In this document: in pieces, positions 50,286-62,861 of the stretch
Position numbering within the stretch: the first letter of the stretch is position 1
How the letters are laid out: every line of letters begins with the position of its first letter
Origin: Lepturacanthus savala
Taxonomy: Eukaryota; Chordata; Actinopteri; Scombriformes; Trichiuridae
Reading direction: 5' to 3'
Length of the DNA: 64,000 nucleotides
Assembly (NCBI GenBank): GCA_030544235.1
Contig: CM060471.1
Location: forward strand, 11,269,348 to 11,333,347
Notes under the pieces: generated by a model
What the model was told of the DNA's origin: nothing
Databases searched by the model: none
What the model saw: the letters and a program-made list of their open reading frames with translations, nothing else
Made by a program: the position numbers and the translations under genes

Positions 50286-51221
50286 CGAATTAATCGCATT
50301 TTTTAATCGCATTTTAATGTCATATCTGCTAAAGGTCTCCTGATGAAGAATTTGAATTCTAGGATATTAAAAAATTGTAGTGCATGACTAATCAATTGAA
50401 TACAGTAAGAGAGTAGAGTAAGAGAAGATCTGAAATCCAATTTTTTTATTGGTGAATTGTGCTTCATGAATTAAATCCAAAAGTAAAGGTCCAGCACATT
50501 AAACCAGTTAGGCCAGGTGCATTATTCAGAAATGTAAAACAAATACACTGATACAGTTAAATAAATAAACTAAAGCTGTCTTCAAAAATGTAAAACAAAT
50601 ACAGCGATTCAGTTAAATAAATACAATTCTGAAATAAAATAAGGTTGTCTCAAATAGTCACTTAAGCTCAATATAGCAATTCAAAAATGAATAATAGAAG
50701 TCGTATATTTTGCGCTGCATTGTGCCAACATCATTTTGCTCGTGAGAGCAAACACGTGTGGTTCAGAATGTCTCGCTAATCAGAATTAGCGATGCTGATA
50801 ACGTGACCACATGTCCATCGACCAACCAGAAACGCATTTGTTCAGCTCGGCTCGCCTCGCGTTGCATAGCAACCAGAGATGCGATCAGACTTGTCGCTCC
50901 GTGCTAAAAGACACAGACACCGAAACAGCAGATTACATTGAAGCGAGCACACTGGAATTGTTCCAGCACTCGGATAATGTAACTAATGTGACTTTAGTCC
51001 ATAGTTTTCTTTATTTGACATGGGATGTTGACAGGGAGCTTCTTCTCCTTTTTTAACGGAACGCCGTTCCGGTCGTGAATCTTTTAACGGAATGTAGTTC
51101 CGGACAGTTCCGGTTCACTTTCACCCCTGAGCTCACCACTGTTGATACTCATAATTAATTGCGTTACATTTTTTAACGCGTAATTAATTAATCGAGTTAA
51201 CGCGTTAAAATGACAGCTCTA
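50286..51221 (-). mobile_element. Relative of the outer hAT element, without the inner hAT
   Basis: Runs opposite to the array copies. Its right end inverts to TAGAGCTGTCATTTTAACGC, and the TTAACGCGTTAA and GCGTTACATTTTTTAACGC motifs match the left end of the outer hAT. Internal blocks around 50340-50700 match the outer element on both sides of the inner hAT insertion. At 50469-50476 it has a single AATTAAAT (ATTTAATT on the minus strand), the intact target site. The central part (50700-51130) differs from the array copies. The left end merges with TA repeat. Confidence 0.75.
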
Positions 51222-53116
51222 ATATATATATTATAGATTAACTGTCCTGGATATGAAAAAAAAAACATTCGCAATCAAAATTTGTTCTTTTTATATTATT
51301 CTTCTTTATTTTCAGTCAGTACAGTAGGATATGTACTATTGTTTTTATATTTTTCCTGTTATACATTTGATGCAATTAAAGCAGTTATAAGTTTTAAGTA
51401 TTATTACTATATACTATGACTTTCTCCTAAATACTTTAGTATTCCCTCTGTTGAAGCCTTGAGCAAATGTTAAAGCAGCTGGTGTCCAGTTTTATTTTGT
51501 TGTTTTATCTATTGGGGACAAACAGTAAAGCTGTGAAGCCCCTTAGTCATTTTTCATGTTTTTCTGCAGTGGAAGTTTATAGCAGCCCATAGAACAATCT
51601 GGTAAAAAGTTGTGAAGTTTGATTCACTGATTGGGGACAGTCCCATGATTAATGTCATTAAGTTTCATGTTGAAACCTCTAATTTTCTACCAACTGTTCA
51701 GAGTTGGAGGAACATTTATGGATAACTTTATAACTTTAAAAACCTGACGTATACAATCAAATACATGCATTGTGTGGATAATCCCGCTTCACCTGTGTCT
51801 ACTGTGAGGGTTAAACATGTTACTTTTGTCTTCGGAACTACAATCGTTGACCTGTAACAGCCAATGAACATCGAAATTTGGAAGTGAAAGTGAAATTCAG
51901 GAAGTGAGCTCATATCTCAGCAACACTTGCATATATAAAAACTGAACTTAGGACATGTACCTCAGACCCCTATCGAGAGGACGCTCAAGAAATCTGGTGA
52001 CCTTTGACCTCTAGGGAGTGCTGTAATTGGCAAAAATGTGTTTTGGTTCATATCTCATGATATGTTTGATTTAAGAACAAAGTCCCAACACCTGATCATA
52101 CTGTGGGTTATCAGGTTGATGGTCCTCACCCATTTTTAATGTCGGCATAAGTATTTGGCCATTATATTGGATTATATTAAAATCAGCAAACATATTCCAC
52201 TAAAACACAGATTTTGGCTGATCACCACCAAACTCGACACAGCCTGACACACGTAATGATGTGATTTCACTGTCTGTCAAAGCTTTCAGGCATCAAATTC
52301 CATAGCGAAGCCACCAAACAGGAAGTGGCCTCATATCTCAGCCAAACGTTGGTGTATTGACTTGAAATTTCTTGCGGGTGTTCAGGAACATCTTTATGAC
52401 TTACCTGCATCTGCTTGGCCCCTTATTGCTGCTTGCAGCTATTTTTTTATTTAGAGTTATATAGAGTCATATTTTTCGAGTGTTGCATTTGTACCTGGCT
52501 GTTGCTGTGTGTGCCCCTCAGGATAAATAAAGTTTACTTTAGTGTGGGAGTTTAATGTGGGAGTTAGAGAAACCGAACGGCTGTCGCTTCATTACCCACA
52601 TTCAAAACGACGGCCTGTGAAAGCTCAACAAGATAGGTATTTGAAGTCATGTGTGAAAATATTCAGAGAGTACAGATTCTGATTTCTGCTTTTTTATGAC
52701 TTCATGTGTTAGCAACTGAAATAACTTTAAGTGAACTTGTGACACAGGAAATGTTCAGATTCTTTTAGCTTTGTTTGTTTTTCTCCACCAAAATCTGAAA
52801 ATCTGGGTTTGATGAAGCACAAACTATATGTCCATCATCGCTGCAACAAAATGACACAAACACCATGTTTCCAAGTCGACTCTGCTCACGCTGCATATGG
52901 AGGCTCCATCTGACACATGTGCAGCTTGACAGGCGGAACAGGACGATGCTGATAAACGATGATGATAATCCAATGTTAATGTGGTGTTAATTAATCAAAG
53001 CGATGTCATTACATAGCTGAGACATACAGCACCTTCCTCCACATGAGAAGGAGCCGACACACACTTATCAATGTCTTTTTTCTCCAGATCAATGTATGGT
53101 AGGATCCTGAGATTAG
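51222..53116. other. Unclassified interspersed repeat and AT-rich DNA
   Basis: About 51490-52450 looks like an old dispersed repeat: CTCATATCTCAGCAACACTT and CTCATATCTCAGCCAAACGT occur 400 bp apart, and it ends CCCCTTATTGCTGCTTGCAG, a motif I associate with fish repeats. CCCCTCAGGATAAATAAAGT at 52514-52533 resembles a LINE tail. No gene seen. Confidence 0.4.
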
Positions 53117-53470
53117 AGCTGCAACTAACGACTATTTAGATAGTTGGATTATTGAAACGATTAATCGATTAGTTGTTTGATTCATAAAATGGAGTAAAAT
53201 ATTGATAATTGTTTTCCCAAAGTTGAAGATTCAACCTAAAATATATATATATATATATTTTTTTTTTTATGCAGGTCAACCTTCCACAAAGATAATTAAA
53301 GATCCTCTCAAATCTGATTATAGTATCAAATTCTCCAGCTTCTCAAATCTGATACTATAATCAGATTTGAGAAGCTGGAGAATTTGTGCATTTATTCTTA
53401 ATAATAGTTAATTCAATGTCTTTTGATTGATGAATTGATTTTTGATTGATTGCAACTTAATGAATATGTG
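53117..53470. mobile_element. hAT-type MITE with rearranged centre
   Basis: Left end GAGCTGCAACTAACGACTAT and internal GTTGAAGATTCAACCTAAAA match the family at 62533-62853. The right end is diverged (TTGATTGATTGCAACTTAAT). The centre contains overlapping perfect palindromes at 53306-53385. Confidence 0.6.
53306..53385. repeat. Two overlapping perfect palindromes
   Basis: A 23-bp arm (53306-53328) pairs perfectly with 53350-53372, and a 26-bp arm (53328-53353) pairs perfectly with 53360-53385 around a 6-nt loop. The shared right arms mean only one hairpin can form at a time. Confidence 0.9.
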
Positions 53471-53513
53471 AAGCTCATTGATATTTTCATTAATTCCAGA
53501 TCAATATAATATA

Positions 53514-54021
53514 CAGTGCAGGCCAAAAGTTTGGACAAACCTTCTCAATGTGTTTTCTTTATTTTCATGACTATTTACATTGTAGATTCTCACTGAAGGC
53601 ATCAAAACTATAAATGAAAATGAATGTTATGTACTTAACAAAAAAGATGAAATAACTGAAAACATGTTTTATATTCTAGTTTCTTCAAAACAGCCACCAT
53701 GTGCTCTGACTGATAAGGCAAGAAATTCCACTAATTAACCCTTATATGCCACACTGAAGTGAAAACCATTTCAGGTGACTACCTCTTGAAGCTCATCAAG
53801 AGAATGCAAAGCAGTAATCAGAGCAAAGGGTGGCTATTTAGAAGAAACTAGAATATAAAACATGTTTTCAGTTATTTCATTTTTTTTGTTAAGTATATAA
53901 CTCCATAAACATATGTTCATTCTAGTTTTGATGCCTTCAGTGAGAATCTACAATGTAAATAGTCATGAAAATAAAGAAAACATCGAATGAGATGGTGTGT
54001 CCAAACTTTTGGCCTGTACTG
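53514..54021. mobile_element. Tc1-like MITE, complete
   Basis: Ends CAGTGCAGGCCAAAAGTTTG and, inverted, CAAACTTTTGGCCTGTACTG, with TA on both sides (53512-53513 and 54022-54023). The inverted arms extend about 200 bp, including TGACTATTTACATTGTAGAT and its inverse. There is no transposase. Confidence 0.85.
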
Positions 54022-54023
54022 TA

Positions 54024-56200
54024 TATTTATTTCTGTTAGTTCCATTAGTATATTACTATCCATGTGGGGACAATTTCAGCTGAAAATGAAAACTGCAATA
54101 TTAAAACCACAAAACAACATTATCTCACACAACACGAGTCTTTGTAGTAATATAAGGCAGTAGTTTAGATGCAGTTGGTCTCTACTTCTTTGTGCCTTCA
54201 CTGACCTGCGGCTCAATCAGGTTCTGACCAGGTCGTGATATTTGAGGCTGTGAGAGACGACCTCCGGGAGAGAAGACGCCTGCCAGTGATTTTCTGTTCT
54301 GTGCTTCTCCTGAAGAGCTTTTTTGTCTGTGGATGAGCGGCTGCTCACATGCTGATGATGCAACACAGTCTGAGAGACGAGAGAATGAGGCTCTGATAAA
54401 AGCCACCAGTCTGGTTTTGATCAGTCTATTTTCCTGAGCACTTTCAGCCCGGTGCTTTTACAGCACAGCCAGAAATCTGGGTTCTATGAACCATTCTATA
54501 CTGTCTCCATTATAAAGAGTGTGCGTGTGTGTGCGTGTGTGTGATTTATAATGAGATGCTGACATGTTGACATGTTGTCTCCAGGTCACGTAGCTCCTGC
54601 ATCTCATCCTTCATATATTTTATAAATCCTTATACACTGTTATCATGTACAAAAATGTCGTTTTCCACTGTCTATTGTATTTGATTACTATTTATATTTT
54701 TGCATTTTGTATTTTATTATTATTGAAGCTACTTATTGTACTCCCTCCTTTCTTTTTTATGTTGTGGTATTTGTTGTGATTCTGATCAAATGCTGCATTC
54801 TATAATGTGAGTTCTAATCTGTACATGCAACAACACATTTATCCATCCTGGAAGATGAATCCTCCTCTTTTTCTCTTTCGAAACTTTCTTCCATTTTCTT
54901 TTTTTCCCATTAAAGTTTGTGGAGTCTAAGAACAGCTGATTCTGTTTCTGTACAGGCTGTAAAACCTTAACTTGGTAACTACCTTTTTTCATTCAAAATA
55001 GTTCCACCGTATACCTGTTTTTAAAAAGCTGAAATATCAGAAACCTGACTGAGCTGTGTACTGATGAATGCATGGAGCTCTCCATGGTGCTGAAGATACA
55101 GATTTGTCAATTTCCCTTTATCTCTCAGTTCCGCTTTTCTGTCAGTTTAGTTTTGGATCTATAATATTCTCTAAACTATATACTTCAAATTATTATAGCC
55201 TATATACTAATTAAAGTAGTGACAGCTTCATGATTAAAGTGACAACTAGGAAAAAAGAGAACAAAATGCTGCTTCTATTTTGACCTGGATGTTCACAAGT
55301 CTCAGTCTCAGCTTCTACAAAAAACAGAAGCTGAGACTGAGACTGAAAAAAAGTTGAGATGAAAAAGTTGAATAAGTTATTATCATCCAAAGTTGGATAT
55401 CCTCCCACTTTAGAGCTCATGCGGTGTAGCTGTCTTACACGCCCCGCTGCAAATGAGTGAGTCATGCAATAATGCAGCAAAAGGAAGATCAATGTCAACA
55501 CCAGCGCTGGTTCACCAGCTCCATTTCTCTTTCTGTCTCTGGTGACATTTTCAGAGACAATCCAGTAACACACATCAAACCCACCCACACACCAGCCTCA
55601 GTGTGTGAGGGATCTGTGGCGATGCTAACGTCAAATTAAAGTAATAAACTGTGACATTTTCTTTGGAATGAAATGTGTGTTTTGCCTTTTTTCTGTTACC
55701 TGAGATGTAATCAGACATTTAACACCAGAGTTCTTTAGAAAAACTGCTCATGATAAAAGTGAAAAATGATATTAATATATTAACTTTTAGGATTTAGTGT
55801 GGTAGCACTGTGAAAAATCTGAAATCTTAACAGGTGAGAATATCTTGTGTTTTGGTAGCCTGCATTTATGCATCCTTCATTGCACATGAATTGACTTCGC
55901 TGTGAAATTTAGTCTGAAAACTAAGGACCAAATTTTTCATCTAAGGAGCCAATCACAGAACAGGGGAGGGTGCAGCAAGACGATGACGTGTGGATCCAAC
56001 ATGGCGGCAGATGGTAATTTACCTTTCAATGTAGCCTTAGAAAGTGTTCAAGTCATTTAGACCTCAGGTTTATTTTACTTTTAGCACTAAACCATTTAAT
56101 TGTCCTCTTTTATCGGGTACATCATCGGGTATGTTTGATATGATTGTTTAAAAGCTACGTACAGACACATTTGATAGACATTCGTAGCACCCAATAAACT
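54024..56200. other. AT-rich region, no gene confirmed
   Basis: Contains a perfect hairpin at 55298-55344. At 55993-56013 ATGGCGGCAGATG is followed by GTAATT, which could be a tiny first exon with donor after a GATGACGTG motif, but nothing downstream supports a gene. Confidence 0.35.
55298..55344. repeat. Perfect 19-bp hairpin
   Basis: AGTCTCAGTCTCAGCTTCT and AGAAGCTGAGACTGAGACT separated by 9 nt of A-rich loop. Confidence 0.9.
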
Positions 56201-56208
56201 GCTCTGGG

Positions 56209-56580
56209 CAGTGTGCGAAATACCCATCGACATTCGGGGGGGGGTCCCCATCTCTGAATTTGTTGCGCAATACTGATCAACATTTTTCTTTAGTAGGCTA
56301 ACCAATGCAAAGTTGTAAATTACGGTGCAGACACGATAACAAATGCTACCTATCTTGCGCCTTTAAAGGGCAACTGAATAAATGATGGTTTCGTTGTGCA
56401 GCTGTTGAACTTGAAAGCCTACAGCCTATGACCAATTGTATGACACTATTTAACCACCCATTTAGCAATTGCAATTTATTTTTCATTTAGAAAGATATAT
56501 GTTTCTACAAATATAAACTCAAGGTGGAAAACAACAGTGGATGATAGACAGTCTACAACAAGCCACACAGCACCACGGTG

Positions 56581-56636
<56 letters not shown>

Positions 56637-56843
56637 ACACAGCACCAAGATCTTAGAAAACATTGTAATGACATTTTTAATTATTACTGTAACAACAATA
56701 ATATGTACTTTAATAATTTTATTTAATTTATTTTAACGAATTTTTAGACCCCCCCAAAATATTGCATTTGGGGCTTTCAGGGGGTCTCAAGGGTTAATCG
56801 GGGGGGTCCGACCCACTCGGACCCCCCCGTATTTCGCACTCTG
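56209..56843. mobile_element. Non-autonomous hAT-like element, complete
   Basis: Ends CAGTGTGCGAAATAC and, inverted, CAGAGTGCGAAATAC, with flanks GCTCTGGG (56201-56208) and ACTCTGGG (56844-56851), an 8-bp duplication with one mismatch. Just inside each end is a run of G or C (CGGGGGGGGG near 56236 and GACCCCCCCG near 56820), also in inverted arrangement. It includes a CT microsatellite at 56583-56634. No transposase is seen. Confidence 0.75.
56583..56634. repeat. CT microsatellite
   Basis: CT run of about 52 bp with one interrupting T, inside the hAT-like element. Confidence 0.9.
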
Positions 56844-56958
56844 ACTCTGGGCTTCCAAAATGAACAAATGATTGGATGATTCCCAGACCGAATATTACTC
56901 TACACTGATATGAGGTCTGGTGTTAACCAGCTATGTTTTTGGTAAAATGTGTTCAACA

Positions 56959-57141
56959 TTGAGTAGAATTATCTTATTCCACTGAGGGATACTTTAGCTT
57001 ATTTCATTATTATTATTTTTTTAATTTGGAAAGAAAATGTCAGTGTGTTTTCTTAAAACAAGACCAAATTGACCCAAATCAGGAAAAAATACTTGAAATA
57101 AGCTTAATTATCTGCCTGTGGAATAAGATAATTCTACTCAA
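56959..57141. mobile_element. Foldback MITE
   Basis: Perfect 24-bp inverted arms TTGAGTAGAATTATCTTATT-CCAC (56959-56982) and its complement (57118-57141). They continue outward into TGTTTTTGCAGTGTG at the right. Diverged copies lie near 46660-46830 and 42237-42370. Confidence 0.6.
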
Positions 57142-57179
57142 TATTGAACTAATTGTAGCAAAACCAAGATACCCCCGCC

Positions 57180-57400
57180 CTGTAGGATTTCTGTTTTTGC
57201 AGTGTGAGAAGCGGGAGCTGGCGTCCTCTCTCATTAACACTGACCTCTGTGAATATGCAGGCTGTGGGAAGGTTTTCAGGATGATATTCTGGGTGTTCGT
57301 GCACATCTTCACCTTCAAAAAGAACAGGCAGTGACATGTCATCTCCCACAGAGAAAACCCGCAGAGGCTGAAATGCAACGGGGTGCCTTGTTCGTTTCAG
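57180..57400 (+). pseudogene. Possible C2H2 zinc-finger remnant
   Basis: The frame reads LCEYAGCGKVFRMIFWVFVH with C-x4-C-x12-H spacing, then a TGA, then HVISHRENPQRLKCNG. A GCGKVF after paired cysteines and an HRENPQRLKC linker resemble C2H2 fingers, but the second histidine is misplaced and the frame is stopped. A MITE lies immediately upstream. It may be chance. Confidence 0.25.
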
Positions 57401-60400
57401 AAAATTCTATTTTATAAAAAGCTCAGACTCTGAAAAACCGGAGCTGTGAATATTACCTTGAAATTTTAAGTCTCATCATTTTCATGTAAGTAAATGCAGT
57501 TGTTTCCCTTCATCAAAGAGGCTATAAAACCAGTGTTATATATATTCATTGAAATAGTGTAAGCTCTTCATGTCCCATGGTAATTATCATGAATACCAAA
57601 CAACAACATCAAAATTGCACATGAACACCCACTCATGACATCATTTCCACTGGAAAGCTGGAAGATGTTAATGATATGCGAGCTGACGAGACAAGATACA
57701 TTTTGACCTTTCAACATGGCAGAGAGCAGCGAAAAAGTTGTGAATTGTAAGAAATACATTCTGGTAAATGGTGTAAATCTGCACAGTAAAGTGTAGGTGA
57801 TGTCACGTCTGTTAGTTTATGTTGTGATGATGACAATTGTTTAATAGCACTGTGTTATGTGAAGTGCCATAATGTTAATTATCTAATTTAGGAATGCCTT
57901 ATTTTAATTTGATCTGCTTCTATACTGTAATAATTATTAAATTTCTTATGTTATTCTTATTTTGACCTCTGTGTGTGCTTGTTTTATATTTCATAGTTTA
58001 TAGTAGTTTATATTTAATAGTTCAATGGGTTTTGTTTTAATAGCCCTGGGCACCAAATAGGCTAGGACCGTCCCTGGATGTGTGCATTATATTTTGGTAG
58101 AATTTGTGACATGTTTCAACTAATCAGGTCACTTAAATTTCTGAATTTACCCTATGTCCATAACAATTATAATTCAGATAAAAGTGATGAAAACTAATAC
58201 TTTTAAATAATAGTGCATATATTCAATATGTGTAGGACAACAATGTTAGGTGGGTGAGTGAGTGCTTTTCTAGTTTTATAGCTTTAATCACTATATTAGA
58301 GTATATTTGTATTAGTATCTTACTGTTGCATTGTAATCTTTTACTTTTGAGCAGTGTTTTATTCTCACTTGTATTTTTTCTCCTTCACCCGTGTTTATCT
58401 GTGTTGTTGTGTTTTTCCTCTCTTGTGGGTTTAGTGAGTTTTTTTGTTTTTTTTTTAATATTCTTCAGTTTATTTCCTGCCTGTCGGCCTCTTTTCTGTG
58501 TTTGTTTTGTATTATAAAAGCAGGACAGTAAATAGCACAAACTGGCTCTCAGGGTCTAATTGTGCTGGCAAATGACCCCAACAGAAACAGGAGGTCGTCT
58601 TGCATCCTCAGTTTCTCCATGATTGAAGCCACAAGATGGACTAAAGCAGAGACGTAGAGCGATGAGTGATATTACAGTGGAGATGATTATAGTTCCAACA
58701 CAGATTTTTCAGCGGTCAAATTCCCCATTACTGCACAGGCTGCTTCATTACAATTTATACTAAAAAAGTAAAGCGACCAAAACAAGCTACTACTTAGCAT
58801 TTTAATTTGACTTTAACTCTGAAGGTGATGGTTAAAGGTACAAAGGCATCTGCTGTGTTATTTGTTGAATGCAGAAATCAGCCTAATTAGGAAAAAACAG
58901 TGTCAAAGCTAAACTGTGCCCATATGCTGAAATCCGGTTTGTGTTAGTGTGTCACAAAACACCTGCCAGAGCCCAGGAGCTGACCTGTAGGGCTCCTCAT
59001 TAAATCCTGTCCCTGTGGCAGGGAAAAAATTAGAAATCAATGTCAGCAATGGGACACGAGAGGTGAGGAGGTGAAGAGAGCAGGTTAGGAGGAGGAGGAC
59101 GGAGGAAGAGAGGAAGAAGAAGAAGAAGAAGAAGAAGAAGAAGAAGAAGAAGAAGAAGAAGAAGAAGAAGAAGAGGAAGAGTGAGTAAATGCAGATATGG
59201 GTTAAACAGCCTCCATGAACCTATTTAAGCCTATGAGCCTTTTAAGCCTATGACAGACATTTTAGACAGTCATTTTAGAGAAAATAAAAAAAAGTGAAAT
59301 GTCACTCATACAGCTTCTTTGTCATTTCTAATATCATGGTAGTAGACAACTTAGACAAAAGGTTTTAAGCAAAAAAATGTAGGCTTCCAAGTTCTTCCTC
59401 TCATATGACGTCATCAACATCCTTGAAGATGAACAAACCCTCCCAGAAAGAGGTTATTTTATTTGGATTATTATGATTTTCAACCCTGGCATGTACATAT
59501 ATAATCATTCAATTCTTTAGTAAACTAAAACAATGGAAAAAAATATTAAAAATTATATGCACGAAATATTTGAAAAGAAAATCTGGGTTTAAAAGGGTTA
59601 AAATCATTCAATATCAAATCAGAGACATGTTTTATGCAAATGAGTTAAAGTGAGAGTGTTGACATTATTAAAGTTCCCACTTGGAGTCCACATCTACTTC
59701 ATCACAGTCGTTCATGCTTTTCCTATCCATGAATGAATAAATTCGCAGGTGCTGGGAAACAATCCACTAAAACCACATTAAAAATAGTGTTTCAACCTTC
59801 CTCAGCTTCCCTGTGGAAATAGAACTGGGAGCAGGATCATTGTCACTGATCCCGTCTCACCGGCTGCTCGGATTTTTCCTGTAAAGCTTCTATCGAAATG
59901 TCGTCTGCAGGGAACGCGGCTGAGGATTAAATGACCGTTTCTCTCCATGCGTGAACATGTTTGCTCTCAGGAAGAAACGCCAGAGACTCGTGGATAGAAG
60001 CTGTCGACAGCTTTAGTGTCGCTCAGCTATTTCTACGTGAAACTTTTTTAATTTGGCGGCGTAAAATTGATATTGATTCTGTCGTGGAAGTTTTGGCGTT
60101 TTCGTTGGAGGGAAGCCGACTGTTTTACATCCAGTCGCCCTGGAGAAAATAAGGCGGGAAGCCGTGAAAGCAGCGAAACGAGCTGCAGGCGTTTACAGGG
60201 CACCGGGGATTCGACCAATCAGCCGAGTCCTTCATCACAAGGTCAGGAGGCGGAGTTCAGCCTCAGAAACCGGTCCCAGCTCGTAGTGAAGGAATAAAAC
60301 AGGAAGTGGAGCTTGCAGATAGTAAAATATCAGCCTATAAGGTGTCTATTATTCCTTCACACGACAGAAAGAAACGTGTGGGTGAGATTGTGCTCGAGGG

Positions 60401-61149
60401 GCCATAAAAAAAGTCATTTCAGAGAAGCAGGGAGACAAATCACAGCAGCTTATTGGCTTAGAGGAGGCGAAAGAGACAGATGTGATGTCTGCTCCGTAAT
60501 AGCAGCAGATGGTGGATTTTCAGTCTCTCCATCATTTTCTTGCAATATGATGTTTTCTTTCTTACTGGAACAAAAACTGGTGGCATTGGCTTTTGGAGAA
60601 ATGCTCCCTTCTCACATTTTTGTTTTAAGAAAAAAGTCCAGAGGATCCAAAGATCAGGGAAACAGCATCTGCATGGTTTAGTCTGAACATTCACAGTTGT
60701 TCCTATATCAAAAGTTTTATGTTGTTCATCATTTTTCCTTCTATTTAGATGAAATGATGGTTTAAAGCTTCCACAGCTGCAAATAATCACATCAAATTAT
60801 CATCTATATTGGGTTGAATTTTGTAATTTGCATAGGAATAACAGTTTAAAACATGCAGAATTGTGTTGTTGTTTTAGAAGCAGAGGGAAACAACTTTTCA
60901 TTGAGCCTGTGATAGATAATGAACATAAACGGTTCTGTTTATCTGACAGATCTGAAGCCAACAGGAGTCTGTGAATGTTTGCTTTTGTTCTGGAAATTTT
61001 TTTTGAACATTCCAGTTGTTAAATTGCCAGTTTGTCAGATTGTTGTGGAACAAACAGTCAAAGGTTCAAGAAAAACAGGTTTAAAGTTTAAAAATCAGTG
61101 TTTATTTTCCATTAACTCATTAAGTCACATAGTTACTGATCAAACCGCT
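57401..61149. other. AT-rich region with GAA repeat, no gene seen
   Basis: A GAA microsatellite is at 59111-59175. The stretch 59830-60310 is richer in CG and includes CCAATCAGC, but the open frames there match no family I know. Poly-T tracts at 58440-58460 are noted. I see no splice-flanked exon. Confidence 0.4.
59111..59175. repeat. GAA trinucleotide repeat
   Basis: About 20 GAA units, flanked by purine-rich sequence; can form triplex DNA. Confidence 0.9.
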
Positions 61150-61420
61150 AGAGCTGCAACTAACAACTATTCTGATAGATAGTTAAACTATTGATTACTG
61201 AAATGATTAATGGATTAGTTCATTGGTTCATAAAATGGTGTAAAATGTCAAACCTCGAAACTGAAACATTGAAATAAGTAAAATTATTTGCACGTAATAA
61301 GATCATTCTACTTTGAATTTGAACATTTTCTTCTTAAAAATTACTCACATCCATTAATAGATTATCAAAACTGAATAGTATAATAGTTGAAGTAGAAGCT
61401 AATCAATTAATCCACTTAAT
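61150..61420. mobile_element. hAT-type MITE, diverged
   Basis: Starts GAGCTGCAACTAACAACTAT, continues TTGGTTCATAAAATGGTGTA, then contains foldback-MITE motifs (ATAAGATCATTCTACTTTGA) and ends with ATTAATAGATTATCAAAACT-like sequence. Confidence 0.6.
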
Positions 61421-62066
<646 letters not shown>

Positions 62067-62532
62067 ATAAAGCAGGAGATAGAAGATCTCATTTTCTCTT
62101 CTGTCATTCATCACTGGTTCTTCTGTCAGGAGGGAACAAAGCTCTCAGATCCTGATCCATGAACCAGAAGAAGAAGAATAAAACCAGCAGAGACCTGCAG
62201 AACGACTCAGGGCAATAAAGTTAGGGCACAGTCACAGATACAGAATAACGAGAGATATGGTCTTCATGTTTTGGGATTTTTAAAAAGGCAACCAGTGTTA
62301 ACTGATAATATCTTTAGATGAAAACTGCAGCTATAGAAAGAACAAGAAGAAAAAATATGACTGACAGTTAATGAGAGAAATGATCTGCGTCTCCAGGGAA
62401 ACGTTAACAGTATCTGCAGGCGTTGTTGTATCAGTGCTTTTTTATACTTGCATATTTTCACAAATCCTGTTTCATGGTGTAACACTGTGATTTAGTTTTA
62501 GACACAACAAATCTTCATGTTTTTGATGTTTG

Positions 62533-62853
62533 AGCTACAACTGATGACAATTTCATAGTAAATTAATCAATTGATTAATGAAACGGGTAATCAATTAGTT
62601 GTTTGGTTCATAAAATGGCAAAAAATGTCAATCACTGTTTCCCAAAGCTGAAGATTCAACCTAAAACTTCTGTTTTTTGTCCAGACCAAAACCCAAAGAC
62701 CATCAATTTACTAAAACCAGAAAATAATCAGATTTGAGAAGCTGGAACCAGAGAATTTGGACATTTTCTTCTTCAAAATGATTCTAGCAGATTATCAAAA
62801 TAGTTGGTGATTAATGTGATAGTTGGCAACTAATCAACTAATCTTTGCAGCTC
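62533..62853. mobile_element. hAT-type MITE, best complete copy (321 bp)
   Basis: Ends GAGCTACAACTGATGA and, inverted, GAGCTGCAAAGATTAG, with a perfect 8-bp target duplication TGATGTTT (62525-62532 and 62854-62861). Internal marks are GTTTGGTTCATAAAATGG, CCCAAAGCTGAAGATTCAAC, CAGATTTGAGAAGCTGGAAC and AAAATAGTTGGTGATTAATG. This copy serves as the reference for the family found about nine times in the window. Confidence 0.85.
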
Positions 62854-62861
62854 TGATGTTT

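Noticed and set aside
54182..54406. 74-codon frame on the minus strand in a GC-richer patch
   Set aside because: No recognisable domain and no convincing splice sites; could be revisited with transcript data.
60313..60681. 122-codon plus-strand frame
   Set aside because: No recognisable family; composition is like the flanks.
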